Part shown: positions 6,107 to 13,541 of the stretch, piece after piece | Layout: every line of letters starts with the position of its first letter | How positions within the stretch are numbered: the stretch's first letter is position 1 | Assembly: GCA_904501985.1 (NCBI GenBank) | Contig: CAJGCT010000035.1 | Location: 1-20,385, forward strand | Origin: an uncultured Clostridia bacterium | Lineage (GTDB): Bacteria > Bacillota > Clostridia > Oscillospirales > CAG-272 | Reading direction: 5' to 3' | DNA length: 20,385 bases | Translations under genes and position numbers: made by a program | Notes under the pieces: generated by a model | What the model was told of the DNA's origin: nothing | Databases searched by the model: none | The model's input: the letters and a program-made list of their open reading frames with translations, nothing else

Positions 6107-6717
6107 TAGACCCTTACAAGGTGCTGGGCGTTGAGCGCACCGCAACTGACGAAGAAATAAAAAAGGCATACCGTGAGCTTGCACGAAAATACCATCCCGA
6201 CAACTATGTAAATAATCCCCTGTCCGATCTCGTAGAAGAAAAAATGAAAGAGATCAACGAGGCATACGATCAGATACAGAAAGAGCGCACCGCAGGCAGT
6301 GGTTATTCCTCGCAGGGCGGCTCCGGCACATATTCGTCCGGCGGAGCATTCAGCGACTACAGCCGTGTGCGTGAGCTTATCAATGCACGGCGTTTTTCCG
6401 ATGCGGAGCTGATACTTGATGCAGTTGCACAGTCAAACCGAAATGCCGAATGGAATTTTTTAAAGGGATGCGTGCTTATTCAGCGCGGCTGGTATTACGA
6501 TGCGCAGAAATATCTTGAAACTGCCTGCTATCTTGACCCGCAAAACACCGAATACCGCACGACCCTTGATCGCATACGTCAGAACACACAAAGCTTCGGC
6601 GGCGGATACCGTACCGCACGCAATGTGACCTCATCTCCCTGCGACATCTGCACGGGACTTATCTGTGCCGACTGTCTGTGTGAGTGCTGCGGCGGAGACC
6701 TTATCTCCTGCTGTTAA
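6103..6717 (+). CDS. J-domain protein with TPR-like region and cysteine-string tail
   Basis: This 204-residue protein has an N-terminal J domain (about 1-65) with the essential HPD at 31-33 in ELARKYHPDN, so it should stimulate an Hsp70 (DnaK) partner. A Gly/Ser-rich linker (about 66-85) and a helical, TPR-like region (about 88-158) follow. The last 25 residues (180-204) contain nine cysteines, including CLCECC and a terminal CC. It lacks the zinc-finger and substrate domains of true DnaJ, so it is a specialised co-chaperone, possibly serving the DUF5685 protein encoded just upstream with an ATGA overlap. The Cys tail could bind metal, form disulfides or carry lipid; none of these is shown by sequence. 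Confidence 0.88.
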   Translation: MIDPYKVLGVERTATDEEIKKAYRELARKYHPDNYVNNPLSDLVEEKMKEINEAYDQIQKERTAGSGYSSQGGSGTYSSGGAFSDYSRVRELINARRFSDAELILDAVAQSNRNAEWNFLKGCVLIQRGWYYDAQKYLETACYLDPQNTEYRTTLDRIRQNTQSFGGGYRTARNVTSSPCDICTGLICADCLCECCGGDLISCC

Positions 6718-6728
6718 TGAAATAAGCC

Positions 6729-7250
6729 ATGAAAAAAACAAAAAAAATGGCTCTTTCAGCCATTCTTGCGGCACTGAGCGTGGTTATACTTCTTCTTGGC
6801 TCAGTAATTACAGTGCTTGATCTGACTTCCGTGGCTCTCGCGTCCATTCTCATAATGGTAGCCGTAATAGAGCTTAGAGGCGGTTATCCCTATCTTATCT
6901 GGCTTGTTGCAGGTATACTTTCAATGCTCATCGTCCCCGATAAATTCGGAGCTCTTTTGTATCTTATATTCGGCGGCGTTTATCCCATATTCAAGGCAAT
7001 GTTTGAGCGGCTTCACTATGTTGTGGCATGGATACTCAAATTCAGCTGCTTCAACCTTATGATGATAATTGCCGTGATTTTCGCAAACTACATTCTCCAC
7101 ATTCCGGATACGGGGCTTGGATTTACTTTGCCACTGTTTGCTATATGCAATTTCACCTTTCTGCTCTACGATATCGCGGCAACCCATCTTATAACCTTAT
7201 ATCTTATAAAATTCCGAAAGCTTCTCGGGCTGAGAAACTTTTTTAAGTAA
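6729..7250 (+). CDS. small membrane protein resembling an ECF transporter S component
   Basis: The 173-residue protein starts KKTKKMALSAILAALSVV, the N-terminal style of ECF-type substrate-binding (S) components, and has about five hydrophobic segments (roughly 8-30, 32-50, 57-85, 97-122 and 130-160). No substrate can be named, and the family match is by general look rather than by a diagnostic motif; it could be an unrelated membrane protein. It begins 11 bases after the J-domain gene. No good Shine-Dalgarno site precedes the ATG, so translation may depend on coupling to the gene before. The hairpin at 7255-7287 ends the three-gene unit. Confidence 0.6.
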   Translation: MKKTKKMALSAILAALSVVILLLGSVITVLDLTSVALASILIMVAVIELRGGYPYLIWLVAGILSMLIVPDKFGALLYLIFGGVYPIFKAMFERLHYVVAWILKFSCFNLMMIIAVIFANYILHIPDTGLGFTLPLFAICNFTFLLYDIAATHLITLYLIKFRKLLGLRNFFK

Positions 7251-7254
7251 ATTC

Positions 7255-7287
7255 AAACCGTCACACAGATTCAGTGTGACGGTTTTG
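7255..7287 (+). terminator. intrinsic terminator after the DUF5685/J-domain operon
   Basis: AAACCGTCACAC (7255-7266) pairs perfectly with GTGTGACGGTTT (7274-7285) around a seven-base loop and is followed by TTGATATG. The stem is long and stable but the U-tract is short. Confidence 0.85.
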
Positions 7288-7394
7288 ATATGTAAAATAT
7301 CAGCTTTTATGCTGTTTTGACGCCATGTACCGCCCTATTTGCCCGCACTACGGCAATCATTAAGAAAAAAATGTAAAAAATGTCGAATAACCTC

Positions 7395-7423
7395 TTGATT
7401 TTTCGCCTAAAATATATTACAAT
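7395..7423 (+). promoter_or_regulatory. sigma-A promoter of pfkA
   Basis: TTGATT (7395-7400), a 17-base spacer and TACAAT (7418-7423) give a good sigma-A match. Transcription would begin near 7430, about 58 bases before the chosen pfkA start. Confidence 0.75.
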
Positions 7424-7487
7424 ATAGTTTGGGTGAAAAATTTCACGAAATCACAAAAAATTCATAATGCAAAGGAAGATAAATATC

Positions 7488-8555
7488 ATGGCAAGATTCA
7501 GAAAAATCGGTGTGCTCACATCCGGCGGAGATGCCCCCGGTATGAATGCGGCGGTACGCGCAGTTGTTCGTTCCGCTCTTGCACGCGGCGTTGAAGTAGT
7601 TGGTATATGCAAGGGTTATACCGGTCTTATCAGCGGCGAGCTTCGCAGTCTCACTTCCCTCGATGTAGCCAACATCTCCGGTTGGGGCGGCACGATTCTC
7701 TACTCCGACCGCTGTGACGAGTTCGCAACCGAAGCAGGCATGGCAAAGGCTATAAAGACCTGTAAGGATAACGAGATCGACGGAATTATCGCCTGCGGCG
7801 GCGACGGTACGTTCCGCGGTGCTACTGACCTCTCCATGCGCGGCATTCCCACAATTGGTATCCCCTGCACCATTGACAACGACATCACCTCAACCGACTA
7901 TTCCATAGGCTTTGACACCGCTATGAACACTGTTCTCCACGCGGCTGACTGCCTCAGAGATACCTGTGAGTCCCACGCGCGCGGCGAAGTAATAGAGGTA
8001 ATGGGACGTGATGCAGGCTATATCGCCATTGAATGCGGAATTGCGTGCGGTGCTAATGCCGTTGCTGTAAAAGAGCTTCCTTTTGACGAGGACGCCTGCA
8101 TTGCAAAGCTCATCGAGCTTCGCGAAAAGGGTCAGAGAAGCTTCCTCATAATGCACTCCGAGGGTATGCCTAAGGGCTTTGGTGAAAACCTCACCGAGCG
8201 TATGAATAAAGAAGCTAACATTGATTCACGCTTTATCCGTCTGGCACATATGGTGCGCGGCGGTGCTCCCACACTTCGCGACAGACTCACTGCGGCACGC
8301 ATGGGTGACTTTGCTGTAGACCTCATCCTTGAGGGCAAGTCCGACCTTGTTGTATGTGAGCGCGACGGAAAGCTTGTTGCAACCGATATCGCTTGGGCGC
8401 TTGTTGTTGACCGTATGTACAAGAACAAGCTGAAGGATGGCGACCTCGAAAAGTTCAGTGAAGAACAGCTTGACGCTATGAAGGTTCGCTGTGCTGAAAA
8501 GAGAGCAGTGCTTGAGGACCTCATGGACGTTGCTAAGACTATTGGCAAAAACTAA
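7488..8555 (+). CDS. pfkA: ATP-dependent 6-phosphofructokinase
   Basis: The protein, 355 residues from this start, phosphorylates fructose 6-phosphate to fructose 1,6-bisphosphate, the committed step of glycolysis. The PFK signatures are in order: LTSGGDAPGMN (10-20), GGDGT (104-108), PCTIDND (126-132) with the catalytic Asp130, IGFDTAMNT, and EVMGRDAGY. Gly107 after GGD points to ATP rather than pyrophosphate as donor. The residue before TIDND, Gly in classical bacterial ATP enzymes and Lys in pyrophosphate enzymes, is Cys127 here. The frame is open seven codons earlier, but the ATG at 7488 is preferred: AAAGGAAG lies ten bases upstream and MARFRKIGVLTSGG is the normal N-terminus. It has its own promoter and ends before a long palindrome. 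Confidence 0.96.
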   Translation: MARFRKIGVLTSGGDAPGMNAAVRAVVRSALARGVEVVGICKGYTGLISGELRSLTSLDVANISGWGGTILYSDRCDEFATEAGMAKAIKTCKDNEIDGIIACGGDGTFRGATDLSMRGIPTIGIPCTIDNDITSTDYSIGFDTAMNTVLHAADCLRDTCESHARGEVIEVMGRDAGYIAIECGIACGANAVAVKELPFDEDACIAKLIELREKGQRSFLIMHSEGMPKGFGENLTERMNKEANIDSRFIRLAHMVRGGAPTLRDRLTAARMGDFAVDLILEGKSDLVVCERDGKLVATDIAWALVVDRMYKNKLKDGDLEKFSEEQLDAMKVRCAEKRAVLEDLMDVAKTIGKN

Positions 8556-8569
8556 TATATCTTGATATT

Positions 8570-8650
8570 AAAAACGGCAGGAGCAAGCCCCTGCCCTACA
8601 GGATACCGATGATCTCGGTCGTAGGGCGAGGGTTATCTCCCGCCGTTTTT
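8570..8650. repeat. long imperfect palindrome acting as bidirectional terminator; possible dispersed repeat
   Basis: The outer arms AAAAACGGC (8570-8578) and GCCGTTTTT pair perfectly. Inside them GGAG pairs with CTCC, then GCCCTAC with GTAGGGC, and the centre holds CCGA-TGATC-TCGG. The whole lies between convergent pfkA and spoIIIAH, and both ends carry A/T tracts suitable for termination. The wording (CCCTGCCCTAC, GTAGGGCGAGGG) resembles palindromic intergenic repeats I recall from related Clostridia; that it is repeated elsewhere in this genome cannot be seen from one copy. Confidence 0.7.
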
Positions 8651-8667
8651 GTTTTACCAAGACTAAG

Positions 8668-9306
8668 TCATGCTTCGCTGTTCTGTTCGATGATCTTAAT
8701 TCCTACAGGGTCAATTCCTGCGTGCTCGTAAACTATCTCCTTGATCTGGGACAGCTCATTGGGAAGAAGTCCGTCCGAGCGGACAATTATGCTTGCGCTT
8801 CCCTCTCCTATAACCGCAACGCAGTCCTCAAAGCCCTTGGATTTTATAAGAGTTTCGATGTTTGACTCTATCTGTATCTCAGAAGCTATGCGGCTGATGT
8901 CGCTTGATGCCTGTTCCTTTGCCGTAGCGTCGGCACTTGCACTATCCACCACAGTCTGAAGTACAGCCAACGCCTGGTCACGCGCCTGCTTGCGTGACAA
9001 CTGCGCCGATGCGAAGTAAGCATCGTTTGGCTGTGATGTACCATTATCCTCGTTTTCGTTAAGTCCCGTACCGAGAATATCGCCCTCTCCAAGTGACGGC
9101 TTAGAGTTACCGAACATCACGAAGTTAAGTATTACCGCCATACCGATAAGCACAACGGAGCAGGCAACAACGATATTGCGTGTGCCGATCTTCCCGGCAA
9201 TACTCTTAGCCTTTTTTATGCTTCTTGCAAAACGAGTCTCAGTCTCTGCACAGACAAGCTCCGTACCTGTACTCTCATCTGTCTCATGAATCATATTTTC
9301 GTCCAT
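8668..9306 (-). CDS. spoIIIAH: stage III sporulation protein AH
   Basis: Last gene of the spoIIIA operon. The 212-residue protein has a charged N-terminal tail, one membrane helix (about 44-66) and an extracytoplasmic part with the ring-building fold related to YscJ/FliF secretion proteins (about 100-212). That part contains SRKQARDQALAVLQ and the end motif VYEHAGIDPVGIKIIE. In sporulating cells SpoIIIAH sits in the mother-cell membrane around the forespore and pairs with forespore SpoIIQ to form the feeding channel. A GAAAGGGGAAC site precedes the ATG. It lies 72 bases after spoIIIAG, the widest gap in the operon, with no clear promoter in it. Confidence 0.95.
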   Translation of the reverse strand: MDENMIHETDESTGTELVCAETETRFARSIKKAKSIAGKIGTRNIVVACSVVLIGMAVILNFVMFGNSKPSLGEGDILGTGLNENEDNGTSQPNDAYFASAQLSRKQARDQALAVLQTVVDSASADATAKEQASSDISRIASEIQIESNIETLIKSKGFEDCVAVIGEGSASIIVRSDGLLPNELSQIKEIVYEHAGIDPVGIKIIEQNSEA

Positions 9307-9378
9307 TTTAGTTCCCCTTTCATAAATTGAACTGTTACATACATATGCCGGACATCCGTCCGTTATACCTTGGCAAAA

Positions 9379-9879
9379 TTATTTTCCGCCAATAATGCTT
9401 ACCGAGCTTGCAGGTACCGAAAACAGCGCACACAGCATCTCGGTAAGCCTTAATTTTACCGCCGCATCATCTCCCCCACCGCACACTACGGCAATGCCGC
9501 GTATGCGCGGCATGACCTGCCCTACGGGTACAAGACCGTCAGAGGTTGTCACATACTCCACACGCTCATCGCTGTCATCTGAGCTTTTCGTGCTCTTCAC
9601 ATTACGGGCATACAATTGCTCAGCACAGGTGTCAAGTGTTATCATCACTGCGGCATCGGACACCCCCCTCACTCGCTCGCACAACTCCTTTACCTCCGCT
9701 TCAAGTGCGGCAGTATCAAGAAACTGTTCCGTCCCCCCCGAAGGTGCCCTCGATGCTCCGCTGTCGCCGCCGTACAACATAAGGCATATTCCAAGTAAAA
9801 GTGCCGCCCCGATAAGCCATATACTTTTCTTTTCACGCATGATATGCCCCATACGTCTAAATGTACCTGACTCATTCAT
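9379..9879 (-). CDS. spoIIIAG: stage III sporulation protein AG
   Basis: A 166-residue protein with a basic N-terminus, one membrane helix at about 20-37, and an extracytoplasmic region beginning LDTAALEAEVKELCERVRGV that matches the SpoIIIAG ring-building fold. It ends with ALFSVPASSVSIIGGK, where family members carry the conserved VSVLP-like end. SpoIIIAG makes the large mother-cell ring of the SpoIIIA channel. The stretch at about 95-110 is rich in Ser, Asp and Glu, the position of the family's beta-barrel insertion, here short. The ATG follows a GGAGGTGAG site and overlaps the end of spoIIIAF by eight bases. It is shorter than the Bacillus protein (about 229 residues). Confidence 0.92.
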   Translation of the reverse strand: MNESGTFRRMGHIMREKKSIWLIGAALLLGICLMLYGGDSGASRAPSGGTEQFLDTAALEAEVKELCERVRGVSDAAVMITLDTCAEQLYARNVKSTKSSDDSDERVEYVTTSDGLVPVGQVMPRIRGIAVVCGGGDDAAVKLRLTEMLCALFSVPASSVSIIGGK

Positions 9880-10297
9880 AAAAGCTCACCTCCGATTCCA
9901 CACCGAAGTTATTTGTAATATAAAGTACAATGTCCCCCTCGTACAGCCACGGTCTTTTTCTCGCCCTTACAACAATCCGCTCTCCGTCATATTTCGCCTC
10001 GATGTCCCCCTCCCCGATTGAAAACTTCTCGCAAAGTGCCTTCTCTATGTGCATGGCAACAATGGAATTGGCACGTGCCAGCGCATCTACGCTGTCATAT
10101 GAAAATTCACCGGCATATGCAAGCGACGGCAACTTTTCAATAATATCGCCAAGAGGGGCCAGCAGTACCGCCAATATAACAAGGGATGCCAGATATTTCA
10201 CATATTTCTTCACTCCGCCGTCCGGCAAAAAGCCCTCCACAAGCGAACACGCCGCCGCGGCACCCACAAGCGACAGTATAAATCCCCTTATTTCCAC
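9872..10297 (-). CDS. spoIIIAF: stage III sporulation protein AF
   Basis: The 141-residue protein from a GTG start has two membrane segments at about 6-22 and 33-50, around the characteristic EGFLPDGGVKKYVKYLASLV, then a soluble extracytoplasmic domain ending in VLYITNNFGVESEVSFYE. This is the usual SpoIIIAF layout. It is a component of the SpoIIIA complex in the mother-cell membrane. The frame stays open 24 codons upstream, but AAGGGGG lies six bases before the GTG, and a start there leaves only a ten-base gap after spoIIIAE, so the GTG is preferred. Sequence is weakly conserved in this family; position in the operon adds much of the confidence. Confidence 0.9.
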   Translation of the reverse strand: MEIRGFILSLVGAAAACSLVEGFLPDGGVKKYVKYLASLVILAVLLAPLGDIIEKLPSLAYAGEFSYDSVDALARANSIVAMHIEKALCEKFSIGEGDIEAKYDGERIVVRARKRPWLYEGDIVLYITNNFGVESEVSFYE

Positions 10298-10307
10298 AGT
10301 GTCCCCC

Positions 10308-11447
10308 TTACATAAGTGCAGACGCGGTTTTAGCAAACAGCGCGGCGGCATATACAAACATAAGCGCACAAATTACACATACCGCCGCTAAAAAGCCAAG
10401 CAATCCGCACATATCGGAAAGAAGATTCCTCTCCCGTTCAAGTCCGATAATATCCGCGGCAGTGCAGGATATATTCACGCAAAGCCTCATTAGAATTATT
10501 TTCACAATAACAGGCAGAGTGAGCACAGCTATAATTATAACTCCAACCCATCCCACGGTTGTCCTGACAAGAGAAAGACTGCCTGCCACCGCCGAAACCG
10601 CGTCGCTTGCTATCCCTCCCACAACAGGCACCGCTTTGGATGCGGCAAATTTAACGGCACGCATTGACAGGCTGTCCGCACGTGAGGCAATTGATGTTTG
10701 GAAAGTCATGACAGCGGAGATAACAGCCGATATAAGTCCAAGTATCCATGTAAAAACGCCGCGCACAAGCTTCGATATGCCGCTAAGTCTGAGTCCCCCG
10801 AATCCGGAAGCTATGGAAATCCCGAAGCTAAGCTGTAATACGGGGAACAACCCTCCCACAGCAAGCGATTCCACAAAGGCAATACCAAGCATCATGGCAT
10901 TCGCCGATACTCCGGATGCACTCAGATTCCCCCCTGCCGTTCCTATGGCTATCATTACGGGTATCATTGCGCCCACAATGCCGGTGAGCTGTGTAAGATA
11001 TAAGCGTACACTCTCCACAAGCGAGTATATGCTGTTATACAGCATAAGCATAAGGCATATACAGGACAAAAATTCAAACAGTACGGTCAGCGAATCAGAA
11101 CGAAGCACCCCTTTCAGCGCAGACAGCGCGGATGCGGCTATTATAAGTCCCATGACCGAAGAAAGTGTGCCTACGCTATCGGATATAGCAGAAAAAAGCG
11201 TGTTTTTTATAAGAGTGAAGAAATATTCAAAGGAAAAGCTTTCATAAATGTCCTCCGAGGAAAAAATGTCTCCCATGGGAAGCTTTTTTGCTGTTTCATC
11301 CGGAATAGCATCAATAATAGACTCCACATCAAACTCGTCGGCACTGTAAAGCTCAGCCGCAGCTTCATTCTCGCCCGTCGCTTTGAGCGCAAAAGAAAAA
11401 CACAAAATAACCGTAATAAAAACACAGAATTTTATCGTATATCTCAT
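10308..11447 (-). CDS. spoIIIAE: stage III sporulation protein AE
   Basis: This 379-residue protein is the large polytopic membrane subunit of the SpoIIIA complex. A cleavable-looking signal peptide (about 1-24) is followed by an acidic soluble stretch with DEFDVESIIDAIPDE. About eight hydrophobic segments follow from residue 95 on. The family's conserved VESVRLYLTQLTGIVGAMIPVM-type segment lies near 145-168. It is proposed to form or gate the membrane pore of the feeding channel, by analogy with secretion-system export gates. Its ATG overlaps the spoIIIAD stop by four bases (ATGA), indicating coupled translation. Confidence 0.95.
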   Translation of the reverse strand: MRYTIKFCVFITVILCFSFALKATGENEAAAELYSADEFDVESIIDAIPDETAKKLPMGDIFSSEDIYESFSFEYFFTLIKNTLFSAISDSVGTLSSVMGLIIAASALSALKGVLRSDSLTVLFEFLSCICLMLMLYNSIYSLVESVRLYLTQLTGIVGAMIPVMIAIGTAGGNLSASGVSANAMMLGIAFVESLAVGGLFPVLQLSFGISIASGFGGLRLSGISKLVRGVFTWILGLISAVISAVMTFQTSIASRADSLSMRAVKFAASKAVPVVGGIASDAVSAVAGSLSLVRTTVGWVGVIIIAVLTLPVIVKIILMRLCVNISCTAADIIGLERERNLLSDMCGLLGFLAAVCVICALMFVYAAALFAKTASALM

Positions 11448-11824
11448 ATTTTAATAAGGTGTGCCGCAAGCTCCAGCAAGTCACTGATAAGAGGCAGGCA
11501 AAGAAGCAGTATTTCCGCCTTGCCGATAAGCTCCAGCCTTGCACCGAGAGCACCCTCACCCAAGTCACGGCATATATCCGAGGCAACCTGCACGCACAGC
11601 GTTATTCCAAGTGCTTTTGTAAGCGTTTCAAGATAAGGTCCGAACTCCGTTTTTGACATTATGCCTTTTATGTACTCCATCATGGGCAAAAATGTTGTAA
11701 GTGCCGCACCGAGAAGTATTACCGATGCCGCAAGGCTGACATAACCGGCAAATTCGCTTTTCTCGGCGCGCAGTATGAGTATAGCCGCAAGGGCGCACAA
11801 CGCTACTCCGCAGTATTTTATCAT
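11444..11824 (-). CDS. spoIIIAD: stage III sporulation protein AD
   Basis: A 126-residue hydrophobic protein with about four membrane segments and the family motif around EFAGYVSLAASVILLGAAL, ending ISDLLELAAHLIKI. SpoIIIAD is a small membrane subunit of the SpoIIIA complex. The ATG at 11824 begins one base after the spoIIIAC stop, so translation probably re-initiates there. A TTG four codons upstream is a possible alternative but has no better ribosome-binding site. It shares an ATGA overlap with spoIIIAE. Confidence 0.93.
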   Translation of the reverse strand: MIKYCGVALCALAAILILRAEKSEFAGYVSLAASVILLGAALTTFLPMMEYIKGIMSKTEFGPYLETLTKALGITLCVQVASDICRDLGEGALGARLELIGKAEILLLCLPLISDLLELAAHLIKI

Positions 11825-11825
11825 A

Positions 11826-12020
11826 TCAGAACCCAAACACCGATCTAATGCTTGAAAACAGCACGCCCAGCTTGTCAGTCAGCATAAGCATTATTATAAT
11901 AATACCGGAAAGCGACACAAGCACAGCCTGTTCTTCCCGTCCGTACTTTGATAAAAGCTGATATGCTATGCTGACCGTTAATCCTATTCCGGCTACCTTT
12001 AATATTAAGCTTACGTCCAT
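11826..12020 (-). CDS. spoIIIAC: stage III sporulation protein AC
   Basis: A 64-residue protein with two membrane helices, starting MDVSLILKVAGIGLTVSIAY and including YGREEQAVLVSLSGIII, both typical of SpoIIIAC, whose usual length is about 65. The frame is open a further 22 codons, but the ATG at 12020 is fixed by GGAGATAC just upstream and by the family start. It is a small subunit of the SpoIIIA complex in the mother-cell membrane, between spoIIIAB (11-base gap) and spoIIIAD (one-base gap). Confidence 0.95.
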   Translation of the reverse strand: MDVSLILKVAGIGLTVSIAYQLLSKYGREEQAVLVSLSGIIIIMLMLTDKLGVLFSSIRSVFGF

Positions 12021-12031
12021 ATGTATCTCCA

Positions 12032-12517
12032 CTATATTAAGATTACCGCCAGCATAATTCCAAGTAGAATACCGAATCCGCGGCACAGTCTTGTTTTGGC
12101 GGCAAGCTCATCTTTCGCTTTCCTTGCAATATCGCCTATTTGCCTTTCAAAATATGCGCAGTGACGAGCCTCCTCCTTGGCACTGTGCCGTCCGAGTCCG
12201 CTAAAGAATTCTGCAAGCTCCGAAATGTCTGAATCAGAAACACAAAGGCTCCTCCTGCATTCTTCAAGTGCCATCACGCCGCCATACTCCCGAAGCGCCT
12301 CAAGAAAACCGCACCGTGACAGCACCGTGCTGTCATACTCGGCGTATATTTTTTCAAGGGGCGTGAGGTATCCGTCAATCTGCCTTGCAATATGCACTAT
12401 AAGCTCATGAAAGGCTTCAAGCTGTAAAACTCGCTTTTTCCACATACCGGCAGTAATAATTCCGCCCATTGAAGACGCCGTAAGTATAAGCACCGCACCC
12501 ATTAAACGAACAGTCAT
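12032..12517 (-). CDS. spoIIIAB: stage III sporulation protein AB
   Basis: The 161-residue protein has N-terminal (about 3-23) and C-terminal (about 145-161) membrane helices around a helical cytoplasmic domain with KKRVLQLEAFHELI, the signature near the SpoIIIAB N-terminus. The family resembles the GspF/PilC fold of type II secretion. It is thought to link the ATPase SpoIIIAA to the membrane complex. The ATG overlaps the spoIIIAA stop by four bases (ATGA). Eight or so Glu/Asp residues cluster in the middle, including the conserved-looking EECRRSLC. No anomalies. Confidence 0.94.
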   Translation of the reverse strand: MTVRLMGAVLILTASSMGGIITAGMWKKRVLQLEAFHELIVHIARQIDGYLTPLEKIYAEYDSTVLSRCGFLEALREYGGVMALEECRRSLCVSDSDISELAEFFSGLGRHSAKEEARHCAYFERQIGDIARKAKDELAAKTRLCRGFGILLGIMLAVILI

Positions 12518-13428
12518 TCACCCTCCAACGCCTCACAGTGAGGTGTATAATCGCAGGAAAAGCAGGTTGACAGACTGCCGTTTACATACTCACGCGACAG
12601 TCCGGCATACCCCTCAAATATGCGGTTATCGTGGAGCATCCTTATATTAGGTCTTGCCAGCAGCTCGTGCAGGTTTGAAGCATGAGCGCTTGCTATTATG
12701 GGCACTCCTGCACCTGCACAGCTTAGAATCTGCAAGGCTTCCTCCGAGTCTCCAAGCTCATCGCAGATAATTACCTCCGGTGAAAGTGTGCGTGTCGCTA
12801 TCTCGATTCCTGCGGCGCGGCTGTAGCCTGTCAGCACGTCACATATGGTTTCCGAAAACATTTCCGAAATGTAAAGCTCTCCGCGCGTATCAATCAGTGC
12901 GACTCTTCGGGAAAGCGGACCGCCAAGGCGTGATGCTATCTCACGCAGTGCCGTGGTTTTTCCTACCCCCGGCGGTGAATAGATAAGCGTGGATTTTACT
13001 CTCTCTGACCCACAGCATATTCCCATAAGCTGTTCGCAGACCCCACGTATAATATGGGGGATTCGTATGTTTATTGAGGTTATCTCGCGCACCGCACGTC
13101 CGTCTGCCGCAAGAGTTCCGCAGACTCCCACACGGATTCCCTCCCCCGGCTGTATGTATCCGGCTCTGATGGTATCGCTGTGGGCATATACCGACCCGTG
13201 GCATAATTTTGTTACACATTCGCTAAGCTCAGCCGCAGTGATTTTTATACCTAACACCGTATTTTTTCCACCGCAGGTAATTGATGCCGGTCGCCAGGCG
13301 CGAAGCCTTATTTCGTTTACACTCTCCCCTGATATTATCCCACGCTGTGCAAGCCTGTATAATTCATCCTTTACACGCCACGGCAGGCATTTTTCAAGAA
13401 GCGGTACAAAAAGTGTTTTTTCCGTCAT
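12514..13428 (-). CDS. spoIIIAA: stage III sporulation protein AA, secretion-type ATPase
   Basis: First gene of the operon, 304 residues, cytoplasmic. It is a RecA-fold ATPase related to type II/IV secretion motors. The Walker A motif is PPGVGKTTALRE with Lys157, and Walker B is VIICDELGD at 219-227 with Asp223 and Glu224. HASNLHEL (about 249-256) is the His-box region. The N-terminal domain has INEIRLR-like VNEIRLRAWRP and the PGEGIRVGVCG motif typical of SpoIIIAA. It powers the feeding channel. The ATG at 13428 is chosen because CGGGGATG precedes it and the protein then aligns with relatives; a TTG 14 codons upstream would place the start inside the candidate promoter. Confidence 0.96.
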   Translation of the reverse strand: MTEKTLFVPLLEKCLPWRVKDELYRLAQRGIISGESVNEIRLRAWRPASITCGGKNTVLGIKITAAELSECVTKLCHGSVYAHSDTIRAGYIQPGEGIRVGVCGTLAADGRAVREITSINIRIPHIIRGVCEQLMGICCGSERVKSTLIYSPPGVGKTTALREIASRLGGPLSRRVALIDTRGELYISEMFSETICDVLTGYSRAAGIEIATRTLSPEVIICDELGDSEEALQILSCAGAGVPIIASAHASNLHELLARPNIRMLHDNRIFEGYAGLSREYVNGSLSTCFSCDYTPHCEALEGE

Positions 13429-13455
13429 AGCGCATCCCCGTTTTTTTGGTATAGT

Positions 13456-13487
13456 AATATATACGGACAAGCAAACAAAAAAATGAC
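13456..13487 (-). promoter_or_regulatory. candidate sigma-E promoter of the spoIIIA operon
   Basis: On the minus strand GTCATTTTT (starting at 13487) is followed after 14 bases by CGTATATATT (13465-13456). This resembles the sigma-E pattern (-35 near ATATT, -10 near CATACAAT, spacing 13-15). The predicted start is about 21 bases before the spoIIIAA ATG. In Bacillus spoIIIA is a sigma-E operon, which supports the reading, but the -10 matches only about five of eight positions. Confidence 0.5.
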
Positions 13488-13492
13488 AGAAT

Positions 13493-13528
13493 AAAAAAAT
13501 TCCCCTGCGATATCTCGCAGGAGAATTT
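13493..13528 (-). terminator. intrinsic terminator between the maturase-like gene and spoIIIA
   Basis: On the minus strand CTCCTGCGA (13515-13523 region) pairs with TCGCAGGGG around a short loop and is followed by GAATTTTTTTATT. It ends transcription of the upstream gene only a few bases before the candidate sigma-E promoter, insulating the sporulation operon. Confidence 0.85.
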
Positions 13529-13541
13529 TGTAGAATACATA

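Noticed and set aside
10462..11247. Open frame of 261 codons antisense to spoIIIAE
   Set aside because: Rich in Thr, Ser, Pro and Ile as expected from the complement of a membrane-protein gene, with no initiation signal; spoIIIAE on the other strand is certain.
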